DNA of 64,000 bases, taken from the NCBI RefSeq assembly GCF_003999375.1, contig NZ_RJLC01000017.1, forward strand, positions 124,001-188,000, read 5' to 3'. This document shows positions 37,590-48,748 of the stretch, one piece after another; position 1 is the stretch's first letter, and each line of letters starts with the position of its first letter. Origin of the DNA: Pseudidiomarina mangrovi (GTDB lineage: Bacteria; Pseudomonadota; Gammaproteobacteria; Enterobacterales; Alteromonadaceae). The notes under the pieces are model-generated. The model made no database searches and had not been told where the DNA came from. It saw only the letters and a program-made list of their open reading frames with translations. Made by a program: the position numbers and the translations under genes.

Positions 37590-39101
37590 TTAGAACCCCA
37601 GCGGTATACCGAAACTGAAGAAACCAACCAATAGCGCTGTCCACACTAACAAGAAGGCGATGGAATAAGGCACCATCATGGCAATCATTTCACCAAAAGT
37701 GAGCTCACTATTGTACTTGCGCATAAAGGCTAAAATGATCCCGGCATAGCTCATCATCGGGGTGATGATGTTGGTGGCGGAATCGGCCACACGGAATGCA
37801 GCAGACACCAAGTCTGGGGTCATCTGTGGGTTGACGATGTACAGCATGGGAATAAAAATGGGCCCAAGTAGCATCCATTTGGAGGTTAACCCGCCAACAA
37901 ATAGATTGATAACCGCAGTGACCAAAATAAAGCCGATTAGGAGCAGGATTGGAAAGCTCTGCAGGCCCAAGTTAATCAATAAATTGGCGCCCAAATAAGT
38001 GATGTAGGCGCCAAGCCCGCTATAACTTAAAACGCCTAAAAAGTTATAACAGAAGAAGGTAAGCACCAAGATATAGCCCATGGTATCCATTTGCTTGACC
38101 ATGGCTTTGACCACACTTTGCAGTGAGGTAAAGCGACCACTGGCAACGCCGAAGAATACCCCCACCGTGGCAAATACTAGGGTGATGAGTAAAATCACGT
38201 TATTCAAGTAGGGGACTACGGTGCGCCCCTCACTTTCATACGGCGCCAACGGCCCCACCGCGAGGCCGTAAATGGCAGCTAAGGCTAACAACAAACCGAT
38301 TCCGGCCCAGCGTAAGCCTTTGCGTTCAGCGTCGGTGACAGTAAAGTCGTTGAGTTGTAATTGCTCGGGCAGGGTAAAGGGTTTGTTTTCTAAGCGTGGT
38401 TGTACGAACTTTAGTGTGACCCACGCACCCACGCCACCCAACACAAAGGTCGAGACTAAAATAAAATAGTAATGCATGGTAGCAGGGGTGAGTGCTTCGC
38501 CAGCTTGGTTGGTGAACGGTATACCTTGGCTTTCGGCAAATACTTGCGCGTTCACGCCAATAATCACGTCGATCGGTGTAGCTGGTATCAAATTGGCACT
38601 AAAGCCCGCTGAGACCCCAGCGAAGGCGGCTGCCATACCGATTAATGGGTTTTTGCCGAGGCCGGCATATAATAAGCCCGCTAGTGGAATCAATATAAGA
38701 TAACCGGCATCGGTGGCAATGGAGCTCATGATCCCGACAAACACCAGCAACAAGGGTAACCAATTAAGCGGCAGGCTGCGGCCGATTTTTTTCAGCAATG
38801 CGGTAAATAAGCCCGAGTGCTCGGCGATACCAACGCCTAACATCACAATCAGAATGACGCCTAGTACACCGCCACCAAAACCGAGCCAATTAGCCAGTAG
38901 GGCATTGTCAAATAGCCACACCACGTTCTCGGTCGCCAGCATATTGCGGATCACGTATTCGGTTTCGCCTTGCGCGCCCTGGGTGGTGAAGCTCAGGCCG
39001 CCAATCAGGGCGGTTAATAGCAGCGCGCCAATCAGAAAATAAATAAAGATGATCACCGGATCAGGAATGCGTTTACCCACCCGTTCAATAAAATCAATCA
39101 C
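37590..39101 (-). CDS. AbgT-family transporter
   Basis: The 503-residue polytopic protein starts at a GTG (39101) with AAGGAG six bases upstream. It has about eleven hydrophobic segments and the AbgT landmarks: RVGKRIPDPVIIFIYFLIG near the start, SIATDAGYLILIPLAG near 130, GFSANLIPATPIDVIIG near 170, and the late ADSATNIITPMMSYAGII near 440. Family members import p-aminobenzoyl-glutamate or export sulfonamides and other antimetabolites. The start overlaps the vWA stop (GTGA), so it is coupled to the MoxR-vWA genes, an unusual association. Confidence 0.9.
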   Translation of the reverse strand: MIDFIERVGKRIPDPVIIFIYFLIGALLLTALIGGLSFTTQGAQGETEYVIRNMLATENVVWLFDNALLANWLGFGGGVLGVILIVMLGVGIAEHSGLFTALLKKIGRSLPLNWLPLLLVFVGIMSSIATDAGYLILIPLAGLLYAGLGKNPLIGMAAAFAGVSAGFSANLIPATPIDVIIGVNAQVFAESQGIPFTNQAGEALTPATMHYYFILVSTFVLGGVGAWVTLKFVQPRLENKPFTLPEQLQLNDFTVTDAERKGLRWAGIGLLLALAAIYGLAVGPLAPYESEGRTVVPYLNNVILLITLVFATVGVFFGVASGRFTSLQSVVKAMVKQMDTMGYILVLTFFCYNFLGVLSYSGLGAYITYLGANLLINLGLQSFPILLLIGFILVTAVINLFVGGLTSKWMLLGPIFIPMLYIVNPQMTPDLVSAAFRVADSATNIITPMMSYAGIILAFMRKYNSELTFGEMIAMMVPYSIAFLLVWTALLVGFFSFGIPLGF

Positions 39102-40267
39102 AACATACTCCTTATGGCGCGGTTTAAGCCGTCAATACTCAGCGGATACATGCGCCCGCCCATAATTTCTTGTACTAAGCCGATAGAATGGTGCCAATGC
39201 CAGCGCTCGAATGGTTGCGGATTTAACCACACTGACTTAGAAAAATGATTCAACACACGCTGCATAGTAGCTATTCCTGGCTCTTCATTCCAATGTTCGA
39301 CACTGCCGCCCGGATGAGTTATTTCATAGGGTCCCATGGTGGCATCGCCGACAAAAATCAATTTATAGTCTTTACTGTAGCGGTTAATCACTTCAGTCAG
39401 CGGAATTTTTTCACTGAAGCGGCGACTATTGTGCCGCCATACCTGTTCATATAAACAATTATGAAAGTAATAAAATTCGAGATGTTTGAACTCGTTACGA
39501 GCGGCAGCAAAGAGCTGCTGGCATTCGTAGATGTAATCATCCATAGAGCCGCCGACATCAAACAGTATAAGCACTTTAATGGCATTATGCCGTTCGCGCT
39601 GCCATTGCAAGTCGAGCAACCCGGCTTTGGCCGAGGTGGCTGTTATGGTCTGTGCTAAGTCGAGTTCCAGTTCAGCACCACTGCGGGCAAAACGGCGCAA
39701 GCTCCGCAGTGCCATTTGGATGGTACGGTGGTTAATCAACTGCTCGCTATCTAAGTCACGGTACTCGCGTTGGTCCCATACTTTTACTGCTCGGCGCTGA
39801 TTGCTACCTGTCTGGCCGATGCGAATACCTTCAGGATGAAAGCCATAGGCACCAAACGCTGAGCTGCCGCCGGTACCAATCCATTTGTTGCCTCCGGCGT
39901 GGCGTTTCTGTTGCTCAGCCAGACGCTCAGTGAAGGCCTCGAGTAGCTCTTTCAAGCCACCATGACCTTGCAGTTGCGCTTTTTCTTCATCGCTCAAATG
40001 GCGCTGGATGCTGCGCTGTAGCCAATCCGCAGGAATTTTTTGCGCTAAATCAACCTGCTCAACGCCGCTAAAGTATTCGGCAAAAGCCCGATCAAAGCGG
40101 TCGTACTGGCTTTCATCTTTAACTAAGGTCAGCTTAGCTAGGTGATAGAACTGCTCAACATCGCAGGCTGCCATGTCGTGTTCAAGAGCGGTCAGTAGGT
40201 CTAGCAGTTCGGTAATCGAGGTTTTTAACCCATGCTTTCGCAGGCAAAAGAAAAACTCAACCAACAT
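39098..40267 (-). CDS. vWA-domain protein, CoxE/MoxR-partner type
   Basis: The 389-residue protein has an N-terminal helical region and a C-terminal von Willebrand A domain. The metal-ion (MIDAS) motif is FDVGGSMDD near residue 241, D-x-G-x-S with an extra Gly, and later KLIFVGDATMGPYE. The domain order and the MoxR-type ATPase three bases upstream match the CoxE/vWA partner of MoxR chaperone pairs, which insert metals or remodel protein complexes. The client is unknown; the coupled AbgT gene downstream is a candidate for context. Confidence 0.85.
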   Translation of the reverse strand: MLVEFFFCLRKHGLKTSITELLDLLTALEHDMAACDVEQFYHLAKLTLVKDESQYDRFDRAFAEYFSGVEQVDLAQKIPADWLQRSIQRHLSDEEKAQLQGHGGLKELLEAFTERLAEQQKRHAGGNKWIGTGGSSAFGAYGFHPEGIRIGQTGSNQRRAVKVWDQREYRDLDSEQLINHRTIQMALRSLRRFARSGAELELDLAQTITATSAKAGLLDLQWQRERHNAIKVLILFDVGGSMDDYIYECQQLFAAARNEFKHLEFYYFHNCLYEQVWRHNSRRFSEKIPLTEVINRYSKDYKLIFVGDATMGPYEITHPGGSVEHWNEEPGIATMQRVLNHFSKSVWLNPQPFERWHWHHSIGLVQEIMGGRMYPLSIDGLNRAIRSML

Positions 40268-40270
40268 GGT

Positions 40271-41104
40271 CTAGTCACGCCGCCGCGATAGAAAGGCTAA
40301 CTTTTCGACCAGTTGCGTATCTTGCTCATTTTTCAACAGCGCCCCCAACAAGGGCAGGCTAGCGGCAGAGCCTTCGAGCTGATGCGGGGCAATATTCTCG
40401 ACCAGCAGCAATTTCAGCCAATCGAGTAGCTCCGAAGTTGATGGCTTCTTCTTTAAATTGGCCACATCACGCAGGTTGAAAAAAGCCGTCAGCGCTTTAT
40501 CGAGTAGCCGCTGCTTAATGTTCGGAAAGTGTACCTGCACAATTTGCGCTAGCGTATCGGCATCTGGAAATTGAATGTAATGAAAAAAGCAGCGCCGCAA
40601 AAACGCGTCGGGCAACTCTTTTTCATTATTCGAAGTGATGATCACGATAGGGCGCTGCTGCGCCTTTATTTGCTCACCCGTTTCGTAGACATGAAATTCC
40701 ATCTGATCGAGCTCATGCAATAGGTCATTGGGGAACTCAATGTCGGCTTTATCAATTTCGTCAATCAGCAATACCGGGCGTTGGTCTTGGGTGAAGGCTT
40801 GCCATAGTTTGCCGGGCTTAATGTAGTTGCTGATATCGTGCACCTTGTCGCTGCCGAGCTGGCTGTCGCGCAGGCGCGATACCGCATCGTATTCATACAA
40901 GCCCTGCTGTGCTTTGCTGGTGGATTTAATCTGCCAGCGAAGCAATGGTGCTTGCAAGCTGGCTGCTAACTCTTCGGCTAAGCGAGTTTTACCGGTGCCG
41001 GGTTCACCTTTAAGGAGAAGGGGTTTTTGCAACACCACGGCGGCATTGACCGCTAATTGCAGTTGCGGCGAGACAATATATTGATCGGTGCTAGAAAAAT
41101 TCAT
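40271..41104 (-). CDS. MoxR-family AAA+ ATPase
   Basis: The 277-residue protein has Walker A GEPGTGKTRLAEEL near residue 36, Walker B VLLIDEIDKAD near 112, sensor 1 in IVITSNNEKELPDAFLRRC near 155, and the RRCFFHYIQFPD box. These place it in the MoxR group of AAA+ chaperones that work with vWA proteins. Its ATG overlaps the stop of the upstream small exported protein (ATGA at 41101-41104), and it ends three bases before the vWA start, so the four genes 41487-37590 form one coupled unit. Confidence 0.9.
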   Translation of the reverse strand: MNFSSTDQYIVSPQLQLAVNAAVVLQKPLLLKGEPGTGKTRLAEELAASLQAPLLRWQIKSTSKAQQGLYEYDAVSRLRDSQLGSDKVHDISNYIKPGKLWQAFTQDQRPVLLIDEIDKADIEFPNDLLHELDQMEFHVYETGEQIKAQQRPIVIITSNNEKELPDAFLRRCFFHYIQFPDADTLAQIVQVHFPNIKQRLLDKALTAFFNLRDVANLKKKPSTSELLDWLKLLLVENIAPHQLEGSAASLPLLGALLKNEQDTQLVEKLAFLSRRRD

Positions 41105-41487
41105 GGTTTAAGGAATTTTTGGCTGGTGGTTAAATAGCGCTGACCGTTGTCACGCACGCGCTCAAACTGCATCATCTCAGAACCTTTATGCACTTCTTCC
41201 AAGACATCTTTAAGGGTATCCACTTCGTCATCCAATTTCTGTAGGGCAACTTCTAGGGTGTAGGTCAATTGATGGATTTCTGCCATGTCAGCTGGTGTCA
41301 GTTCTGCTTTCGCTAAAATAGCGGCTAATTTGGCATTGTAATCGGTTAAATTAACCAACGCTTGCTCAAGCGTTTCGGACGCTTGGCCTTTGAAGTGATC
41401 AGGGCGTTTGTCGTCGCTGGCAACCGCAGCAAAAGAGACTGAGCCAAGCATGACACTGGCTAACAGCAGGGTACTGAACGCTTTCAT
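41101..41487 (-). CDS. Small exported helical protein (DUF6746-like)
   Basis: From the ATG at 41487 (AGGAG six bases upstream) the 128-residue protein has a signal peptide ending near VSFAAVASDDK and a mature part rich in Leu, Glu and Asp that looks like one long helical hairpin: KGQASETLEQALVNL near residue 33, AEIHQLTYTLEVALQKLDDE near 70. I recall similar exported proteins from marine gammaproteobacteria as DUF6746; function unknown. It is coupled by ATGA overlap to the MoxR ATPase. Confidence 0.72.
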   Translation of the reverse strand: MKAFSTLLLASVMLGSVSFAAVASDDKRPDHFKGQASETLEQALVNLTDYNAKLAAILAKAELTPADMAEIHQLTYTLEVALQKLDDEVDTLKDVLEEVHKGSEMMQFERVRDNGQRYLTTSQKFLKP

Positions 41488-41549
41488 ATTAACTCCTAAA
41501 TGAGAATAATTCGCAACAAGTGTAATCAGCTTTACTGCATATTTCAACG

Positions 41550-42605
41550 TCAATCACTAGCTTGTTGCTGCGGCGAAAAACCACAAGCATCAAACAGCAC
41601 TTGCCATTGTTTGGCATGCGCACGCACGGCCTCGCGCAGTTGCTCGGGTTGCGCGATAAGGTGACTGAGATAGTCATTCATCAGCGGATGAGCATCGATA
41701 GCTTTGAGTCGCTCTAAATAGGGCTTAATTGCCTGCCCCTGTTGTAAGTAGGTGGCTAAGCGCGGCTGCAATTGGCCGCCGAAGATGCTGATGGCAACAT
41801 TGCGCAGTATCTGCGCGCGTTCGGGAACCCCTGCGCTGCGGCAGCCAGCACGCTGGTCAATACCTTGGAGCAACGGGCTCAATTGCGCAAGTAGTTGTTG
41901 CTGTTCATAAAAACCACGCCATAACTGGCCGCTATAGCTGCTGTTATCGAGGGTTTCGAGGGCTGCTTGTAGCTCGGCTAAAGCGGGCAGCTCGCTGGCG
42001 TGGCTGCTATTGAGTGTTTGTATCAGCGTTTCGAGTGCTTGCAGCAACGGCGCGAATTGTGCTGGATCGGGTTGGTTCAGGGCTATTTTACCGCTGCTTA
42101 GGGTGTTTCGCAGTGCACTATCCTGCAGCATGGCTTGTGCGCGTAACAATGGCAAACTGGCTTGCTTTTGTGCCGCAACGTTGGTTAACCGTTGGCGCAG
42201 TTCGCTCGCGTCGAGGTCGGCCACACACTCATTCAGGGCGCTACTGATCTGAACATCATGGTAATAACGCAGCACGCCCTGTTGCAAGCGCCCTAAGCTG
42301 CTATTGCGCTCGGCAATCAACGCCGCTACACGGCACGAATCAAGGCGAAAGCTGTCTAGTAGCGACAGGTTCAGTTCAGTCACATCGAGCCGCAAATCAC
42401 GCAGTGCCGGCAGCGATGGTGCAGGCTCCAGTACAAAGTCGCGCGGCTGGAGTTGCTGAGGCGTGGCAAGCCGTTGCTGGTAATCCTGCCAATCAGCCAT
42501 AAGGCTTGTATCGCGGCTACAGGCGCTCAGCACCAGCACACTGATAACCAGCACCAGTGTGCTGTGAACGGCATAGCCTTTGCGGTCTAAACTCAGTACA
42601 ATCAC
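41550..42605 (-). CDS. DUF3080-family lipoprotein
   Basis: The 351-residue protein starts with GTG at 42605 and has a lipoprotein signal sequence with lipobox LSAC (Cys near residue 29). The mature part is almost entirely helical with many Leu and Gln: LRDLRLDVTELNLSLLDSFRLDSC near residue 70 in pieces, then LQQGVLRYYHDVQ. The pattern and the position divergent to ribE fit DUF3080 proteins, whose function is not known. The GTG start gives the only signal-peptide-like N-terminus. Confidence 0.75.
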   Translation of the reverse strand: MIVLSLDRKGYAVHSTLVLVISVLVLSACSRDTSLMADWQDYQQRLATPQQLQPRDFVLEPAPSLPALRDLRLDVTELNLSLLDSFRLDSCRVAALIAERNSSLGRLQQGVLRYYHDVQISSALNECVADLDASELRQRLTNVAAQKQASLPLLRAQAMLQDSALRNTLSSGKIALNQPDPAQFAPLLQALETLIQTLNSSHASELPALAELQAALETLDNSSYSGQLWRGFYEQQQLLAQLSPLLQGIDQRAGCRSAGVPERAQILRNVAISIFGGQLQPRLATYLQQGQAIKPYLERLKAIDAHPLMNDYLSHLIAQPEQLREAVRAHAKQWQVLFDACGFSPQQQASD

Positions 42606-42639
42606 TGCTACTTATCACCTTGAGTTGAGTCTATCATCG

Positions 42640-43239
42640 ATGTTTACCGGAATTGTGCAAACCCAGGCGCTGATTGCCCACATAAGTGAACGCCACAACT
42701 TTCGCCAGTTGACCGTGCAGGTCGAGCCTGAGTTTCTTACCGCGCTGACTATTGGTGCCAGCATTGCTATAAACGGCTGTTGTTTAACAGCGGTTCAATT
42801 TAGCACAAATCAGGTACAGTTCGATGTCATCGATGAAACCTTACGCTTAACCAACTTGGGTGCTTTAAAAGTGGGCGACCATGTGAACTTTGAGCGCTCG
42901 CTAAAAGTTGGTGATGAGATTGGTGGCCATCATGTGTCGGGCCATGTGCATTGCACCGGCACGATTGTTGAACGCAGCAACACCGTGGATAACTGGACCT
43001 TGTGGGTGGAGTTTCCGCTAGCTTTTTCGCGCTACATTCTAAGCAAGGGCTTTATTAGCGTGAATGGCGCTAGTTTGACGGTCGGGCAGGTGGTGGGCAA
43101 CCGCTTCTCGTTACATCTGATTCCGGAAACTTTGCGACTGACCAATTTGGCCGAGGCCGAACAGGTCAATTTAGAATGCGATCAGCAAACCATCACCATA
43201 GTAGACACCGTGGAGCGGGTGCTGGCCGCGCGTCAATAG
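42640..43239 (+). CDS. ribE: Riboflavin synthase alpha subunit
   Basis: The enzyme dismutates two 6,7-dimethyl-8-ribityllumazine molecules to riboflavin. The 199-residue protein starts MFTGIVQTQALI and shows the two lumazine-binding repeats: NGCCLTAVQ near residue 46 and the matching SVNGASLTVGQVVG near 142, with GGHHVSGHVH between. An upstream in-frame start (42580) lies within the divergent DUF3080 gene and is rejected. It stands alone, without ribBA, ribH or a recognisable FMN riboswitch. Its end overlaps the opposite CPXCG gene by 7 bases. Confidence 0.95.
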   Translation: MFTGIVQTQALIAHISERHNFRQLTVQVEPEFLTALTIGASIAINGCCLTAVQFSTNQVQFDVIDETLRLTNLGALKVGDHVNFERSLKVGDEIGGHHVSGHVHCTGTIVERSNTVDNWTLWVEFPLAFSRYILSKGFISVNGASLTVGQVVGNRFSLHLIPETLRLTNLAEAEQVNLECDQQTITIVDTVERVLAARQ

Positions 43240-43442
43240 AAGTTCTCGTCGTCGCTGCGCACGCGCACCACAATCCGATCAAACACCTCATCTACCGTCA
43301 TCACTAGGTGAATGTCGGCGCCACAGGCGCGGCATTCATCGAGGTAATCTTGCGCCCCAGCAGACGAATCAATGGCCAGATGAATACGATGACCGCAATG
43401 CGGACAACGCACACTGGCATCGTGTAATTTGGCATGGTCCAT
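43233..43442 (-). CDS. CPXCG-motif cysteine-rich small protein
   Basis: From the ATG at 43442 the 69-residue protein has two zinc-ribbon-like pairs: CPHCGHRI near residue 13 and CRACGADI near residue 38, and an acidic tail. This matches the small CPXCG family of unknown function. GGAG lies nine bases upstream. Longer starts up to 43514 are possible but lie outside the family's usual size. It is convergent with ribE and downstream of the DMT transporter gene. Confidence 0.75.
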   Translation of the reverse strand: MDHAKLHDASVRCPHCGHRIHLAIDSSAGAQDYLDECRACGADIHLVMTVDEVFDRIVVRVRSDDENFY

Positions 43443-43510
43443 AACGTGTACTCCGTCATCAACAGGTACCTTGAGTATGGCGTATTTTGCAAAATTTTCC
43501 TGTCGGTCGG

Positions 43511-44401
43511 TCAATTCACCAACAGCACAATGCCAGCTAAGGCCACCAGCGCACCGCTAATCGATTGCCACGATAGCGCCTGTTTTCGCAGCCATTGCAC
43601 CGGAATCAGCCATAATGGCGCAGTCGATAACAAGGTTTGTGCGATGCCTGGGCTGACACTTGAAATCGCAATTTGCTGTAACCAAATACCGAGAAAAGCA
43701 CCCATCACCACCGCTGCCAGCAACCACGGAATACTGGTGTGACGCAGGGCACTACGGGTACTACGAATAATGGTTGGTTTGAGCAGTAGTAGGGCGATAA
43801 ACAGCGCCACAGTACCGGCAAAAATGCGTAATAATGCAGCATTGAGCGGGTTAATCTCAAACTGATTGAGGGCATGGAACGACATCACCAAACCAACGGC
43901 TTGGCACAATGCAGCGCCAATTGCAGCACCAATACCACTGAGGTTTAAGGTGGTGTGGGCATCGGCGGCGCGGCGTTTTTCGCTGAGCACCAGCAAAATA
44001 CCGCTGATAGTCACCACCACGCCAATGATTTGCCACACCGACATTGTTTCATGTAGCGCCCACCAAGCAATAAACGCTGCCAGCGGTGGTGCCAAATATT
44101 CCAATAGCATGGTGTGCCAAGGCCCCAACCGCCGCAGCGCGGCAAAGTACAAGGTGTCACCCAAGGCGATACCAATAACTCCCGAGGCCAATAGGATCCA
44201 TGCCGCTTGGCTACCATCAAAGGCGCTCAAACTGCCCGCCAACCAGCCACTGACAAACAGCAACGGGCAAGCCACCACGCCTTTAACGAGGTTAAGTTGG
44301 GCGGCGCTAAGGAAACTTCCGGCTTGGTTATATAACAAGGTGGAAAGTGCCCAGAACAACGCCGCGGAGAGGGCGGCCAGTGGGCCGATCAGGGTGTCCA
44401 T
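43511..44401 (-). CDS. DMT-superfamily (EamA) transporter
   Basis: The 296-residue protein has ten hydrophobic helices in two EamA repeats; the first starts LAALSAALFWALSTLLYNQAG near residue 8 (in pieces) and the second near GIGAAIGAALCQAVGLVMSF at 152. Substrates of such drug/metabolite transporters cannot be told from sequence. The ATG at 44401 begins directly before the first helix; ATG 44422 and TTG 44437 are also in frame, and no clear ribosome site decides. It diverges from thrS. Confidence 0.82.
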   Translation of the reverse strand: MDTLIGPLAALSAALFWALSTLLYNQAGSFLSAAQLNLVKGVVACPLLFVSGWLAGSLSAFDGSQAAWILLASGVIGIALGDTLYFAALRRLGPWHTMLLEYLAPPLAAFIAWWALHETMSVWQIIGVVVTISGILLVLSEKRRAADAHTTLNLSGIGAAIGAALCQAVGLVMSFHALNQFEINPLNAALLRIFAGTVALFIALLLLKPTIIRSTRSALRHTSIPWLLAAVVMGAFLGIWLQQIAISSVSPGIAQTLLSTAPLWLIPVQWLRKQALSWQSISGALVALAGIVLLVN

Positions 44402-44428
44402 GGGCGCTAGTGTAATCGGCATTTTGCG

Positions 44429-44457
44429 TTGCAGCAATCGCCTTGCTGGGCTATAGT
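44429..44457 (+). promoter_or_regulatory. Candidate thrS promoter
   Basis: TTGCAG (44429-44434) and TATAGT (44452-44457) are separated by 17 bases; transcription would start near 44464, about 56 bases before the thrS ATG. Confidence 0.5.
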
Positions 44458-44519
44458 GGCGGCTTCATAAAAAACAAGTGACACTTGGTAGGTGCCACCA
44501 CTGTAAAAAGGAATACGTC

Positions 44520-46433
44520 ATGCCTGTAGTAACACTCCCCGATGGTAGTCAACGCCAGTACCCAAACCCATTATCGCTGCTCGATGTCGCTCAAGATATC
44601 GGCCCTGGTTTAGCGAAAGCCACCGTTGCTGGTCGTATTAACGGTCAGCTAGTCGATGCCTGCGAATTGATTACCGACGATGCCAACGTGCAAATTATCA
44701 CGCCGAAAGACGATGACGGTGTGCATATCATCCGCCACTCCTGCGCGCATTTATTGGGGCACGCTATCAAGCAATTGTTCCCGCAGGCGAAAATGGCTAT
44801 TGGTCCGGTCATCGATAACGGTTTTTACTACGACATCGACCTGGAGCATGTGTTAACTGCCGAAGACTTGCAAAAGCTCGAGCAACGCATGCTGGAATTA
44901 GCGAAAACTGAGTATTCTGTGGTGCGCCATAAGGTGAGCTGGAGCGAGGCACGCGAAACCTTCGTCAAACGCGGTGAATCGTACAAAGTCACCATTCTAG
45001 ATGAAGACATTGCTCAGGACGACAAACCAGGCTTGTATCACCACGAAGAATACATTGATATGTGTCGTGGCCCGCATGTACCGAATATGCGCTTCTGCCA
45101 GCACTTTAAGATTATGAAAGTATCGGGTGCCTATTGGCGTGGCGATAGCAAAAACAAAATGCTACAGCGTATTTACGGCACCGCATGGGCTGATAAAAAG
45201 CAGCTGAATGCCTATTTGCAGCGCCTCGAAGAAGCTGAAAAACGCGACCATCGTAAAATTGGTAAGACCCAAGATTTATTCCATTGGCAAGAAGAAGCGC
45301 CTGGCATGGTGTTCTGGCACCACAATGGCTGGACGGTATTTCTTGAGCTGGAACGCTACATTCGCGAAAAACTGCGCGAGTATAAGTATCAGGAAGTGAA
45401 AGGCCCATTGATGATGGACCGCGTATTGTGGGAACGCTCAGGGCACTGGGAAAAATTCTCCGACTTGATGTTCACCACCGAATCAGAAAAGCGCGAATAC
45501 GCCATTAAACCAATGAACTGCCCGGGTCACGTGCAGATCTTTAACCAAGGCTTGAAGTCGTACCGTGATCTGCCATTACGCATGGCGGAATTTGGTTGTT
45601 GTCACCGTAACGAGCCATCTGGTGCACTGCACGGATTAATGCGAGTGCGTGGTTTTACCCAAGACGACGCGCACATTTTCTGTACCGAGGCGCAAGTACA
45701 AGATGAAGTGGCCGGTTGTATCAAGATGGTCTATGAAACCTACCGTACCTTTGGTTTCGAACAGATTGTGGTGAAGCTGTCGACTCGCCCTGAAAAGCGC
45801 CTTGGTGATGACGCCACCTGGGATCGCGCTGAAGCGGCGCTGGCCGAAGCACTGAAGAGCAACGGCATTGAATTTGAGTATTTGCCAGGCGAAGGTGCCT
45901 TCTACGGACCGAAAATCGAGTTTACTTTACATGATTGTCTCGGTCGGGCCTGGCAGTGTGGTACAATACAACTCGATTTTGCCTTACCAGGGCGTTTGGG
46001 TGCCACTTATGTGGGTGAAGATAACGAGCGCCATGTGCCGGTTATGATTCACCGCGCTATTTTAGGCTCGCTGGAACGTTTCATGGGTATTCTGATTGAA
46101 GAATACGCTGGTTATTTCCCGCTTTGGTTAGCGCCAACGCAGGTGATGGTGATGAATATTACCGATAATCAGGCCGATTATGTGCGAAATACGGTAAAAG
46201 AGTTGAATAAATTAGGTTTTAGAGCCTCTGCTGACTTGAGAAATGAGAAGATAGGCTTTAAAATCCGCGAGCACACACTTAAGCGTGTTCCATATTTGCT
46301 TGTTGTTGGCGATAAAGAAGTCGACAACGGCGCGGTTGCGGTCCGTACACGGCGTGGTGAAGACCTCGGCGTTATGTCAGTAGAGCAAGTGATTGCGCTA
46401 CTTAAAGATGAAGTACAGACTCGCAAGATTTGA
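44520..46433 (+). CDS. thrS: Threonyl-tRNA synthetase
   Basis: ThrRS charges tRNA-Thr and edits mischarged serine. From the ATG at 44520 (AAGGA about 8 bases upstream) it has 637 residues: an N-terminal TGS domain ([13 protein letters not shown]), the editing domain with [14 protein letters not shown] near residue 70 and the CRGPHVPN zinc-ligand segment near 181, class II motifs in the catalytic core ([12 protein letters not shown] near 330, FTQDDAHIF near 380), and the anticodon domain. An upstream in-frame start at 44478 is unlikely. It heads the thrS-infC-rpmI-rplT cluster. Confidence 0.98.
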   Translation: MPVVTLPDGSQRQYPNPLSLLDVAQDIGPGLAKATVAGRINGQLVDACELITDDANVQIITPKDDDGVHIIRHSCAHLLGHAIKQLFPQAKMAIGPVIDNGFYYDIDLEHVLTAEDLQKLEQRMLELAKTEYSVVRHKVSWSEARETFVKRGESYKVTILDEDIAQDDKPGLYHHEEYIDMCRGPHVPNMRFCQHFKIMKVSGAYWRGDSKNKMLQRIYGTAWADKKQLNAYLQRLEEAEKRDHRKIGKTQDLFHWQEEAPGMVFWHHNGWTVFLELERYIREKLREYKYQEVKGPLMMDRVLWERSGHWEKFSDLMFTTESEKREYAIKPMNCPGHVQIFNQGLKSYRDLPLRMAEFGCCHRNEPSGALHGLMRVRGFTQDDAHIFCTEAQVQDEVAGCIKMVYETYRTFGFEQIVVKLSTRPEKRLGDDATWDRAEAALAEALKSNGIEFEYLPGEGAFYGPKIEFTLHDCLGRAWQCGTIQLDFALPGRLGATYVGEDNERHVPVMIHRAILGSLERFMGILIEEYAGYFPLWLAPTQVMVMNITDNQADYVRNTVKELNKLGFRASADLRNEKIGFKIREHTLKRVPYLLVVGDKEVDNGAVAVRTRRGEDLGVMSVEQVIALLKDEVQTRKI

Positions 46434-46455
46434 TCATTGTTTGGAGGAATAAACC

Positions 46456-47001
46456 ATTAAAGGCGGAAAACCAACTCGTAAAGCTGGCGATAAAAGTAAT
46501 CGAATCAACGAAGAGATTCGTCTCAAAGAAGTTCGATTGATCGGTGTAGAAGCAGAGCAGATTGGCGTAGTTCCTATTGCGCAAGCTTTGCAATTAGCCG
46601 AAGAGGCCGGGGTTGACCTGGTCGAAATTAGTCCCAATGCTGAGCCTCCGGTTTGTCGTTTGATGGATTATGGTAAGTTCCTCTACGAGAAATCGAAGAA
46701 CTTAAAAGAGCAAAAGAAAAACCAGAAACAGATCCAGGTCAAGGAAGTTAAATTCCGTCCTGGCACTGACGAAGGCGATTATCAGGTAAAACTGCGCAAC
46801 CTGACTCGTTTTCTGGAGGGAGGTGACAAAGCTAAAGTCACCGTTCGTTTCCGTGGCCGTGAAATGGCGCATCAGGAATTGGGTTTGGAACTATTGAATC
46901 GCATCAAAACCGATTTAGAGCCAATCTCGATTTGTGAATCGTTCCCAAGACGGGCTGAGGGTCGCCAGATGATGATGGTGCTGGCCCCTGCAAAGAAGTA
47001 A
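46456..47001 (+). CDS. infC: Translation initiation factor IF-3 (AUU start)
   Basis: IF-3 binds the 30S subunit and checks start-codon selection. No ATG gives a full-length protein; the frame begins at ATT (46456-46458) after GGAGG, with ATT-AAA-GGC-GGA-AAA as in E. coli, and yields 181 residues. The rare AUU start is how IF-3 autoregulates, since it rejects its own start codon. The protein contains [16 protein letters not shown] near the start, [11 protein letters not shown] near the linker, and [15 protein letters not shown] in the C-terminal domain. Confidence 0.97.
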   Translation: MKGGKPTRKAGDKSNRINEEIRLKEVRLIGVEAEQIGVVPIAQALQLAEEAGVDLVEISPNAEPPVCRLMDYGKFLYEKSKNLKEQKKNQKQIQVKEVKFRPGTDEGDYQVKLRNLTRFLEGGDKAKVTVRFRGREMAHQELGLELLNRIKTDLEPISICESFPRRAEGRQMMMVLAPAKK

Positions 47002-47085
47002 CTGTGGTCCACAAGTAGGGCGCGAACCGCAAGGTAAGCAAACTCACCCTGTTACACTGTTAAATACCAATGCGGAGTAATTTTC

Positions 47086-47283
47086 ATGCCGAAAATTAAA
47101 TCGAATAAAGGCGCTGCAAAGCGTTTTAAGAAAACTGCTTCAGGCGGCTTCAAGTGTAAGCAATCACATTTGCGTCACATCCTGACTAAAAAGAGCTCAA
47201 AGCGTAAGCGTCATTTAGGCCCTAAAGCCATGGTGCACGTGTCTGACGTTCCATTAGTCGCCCGTATGTTACCGTACGCATAA
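47086..47283 (+). CDS. rpmI: 50S ribosomal protein L35
   Basis: The 65-residue basic protein starts [17 protein letters not shown] and ends RMLPYA, as L35 does. GGAG lies about 9 bases before the ATG. It is second in the infC-rpmI-rplT operon; in E. coli L20 represses L35 translation through an RNA operator in this region, but I could not verify a matching fold in the 84 bases between infC and rpmI. Confidence 0.98.
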   Translation: MPKIKSNKGAAKRFKKTASGGFKCKQSHLRHILTKKSSKRKRHLGPKAMVHVSDVPLVARMLPYA

Positions 47284-47298
47284 GGAAGGAGAGAGCAA

Positions 47299-48733
<1,435 letters not shown>

Positions 48734-48748
48734 GCGCCGGATAGCAAA

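Noticed and set aside
39098..41104. MoxR-vWA pair as part of a phage-defence system
   Set aside because: No nuclease, reverse transcriptase or other effector is nearby, and neighbours are ordinary housekeeping genes.
43866..44456. 196-codon forward frame opposite the EamA transporter gene
   Set aside because: Antisense to a clear membrane-protein gene; long open antisense frames are common given its codon use. No homologous pattern is recognisable.
47002..47085. L20-binding RNA operator between infC and rpmI
   Set aside because: Known in E. coli, but I could not trace a convincing matching pseudoknot by eye.
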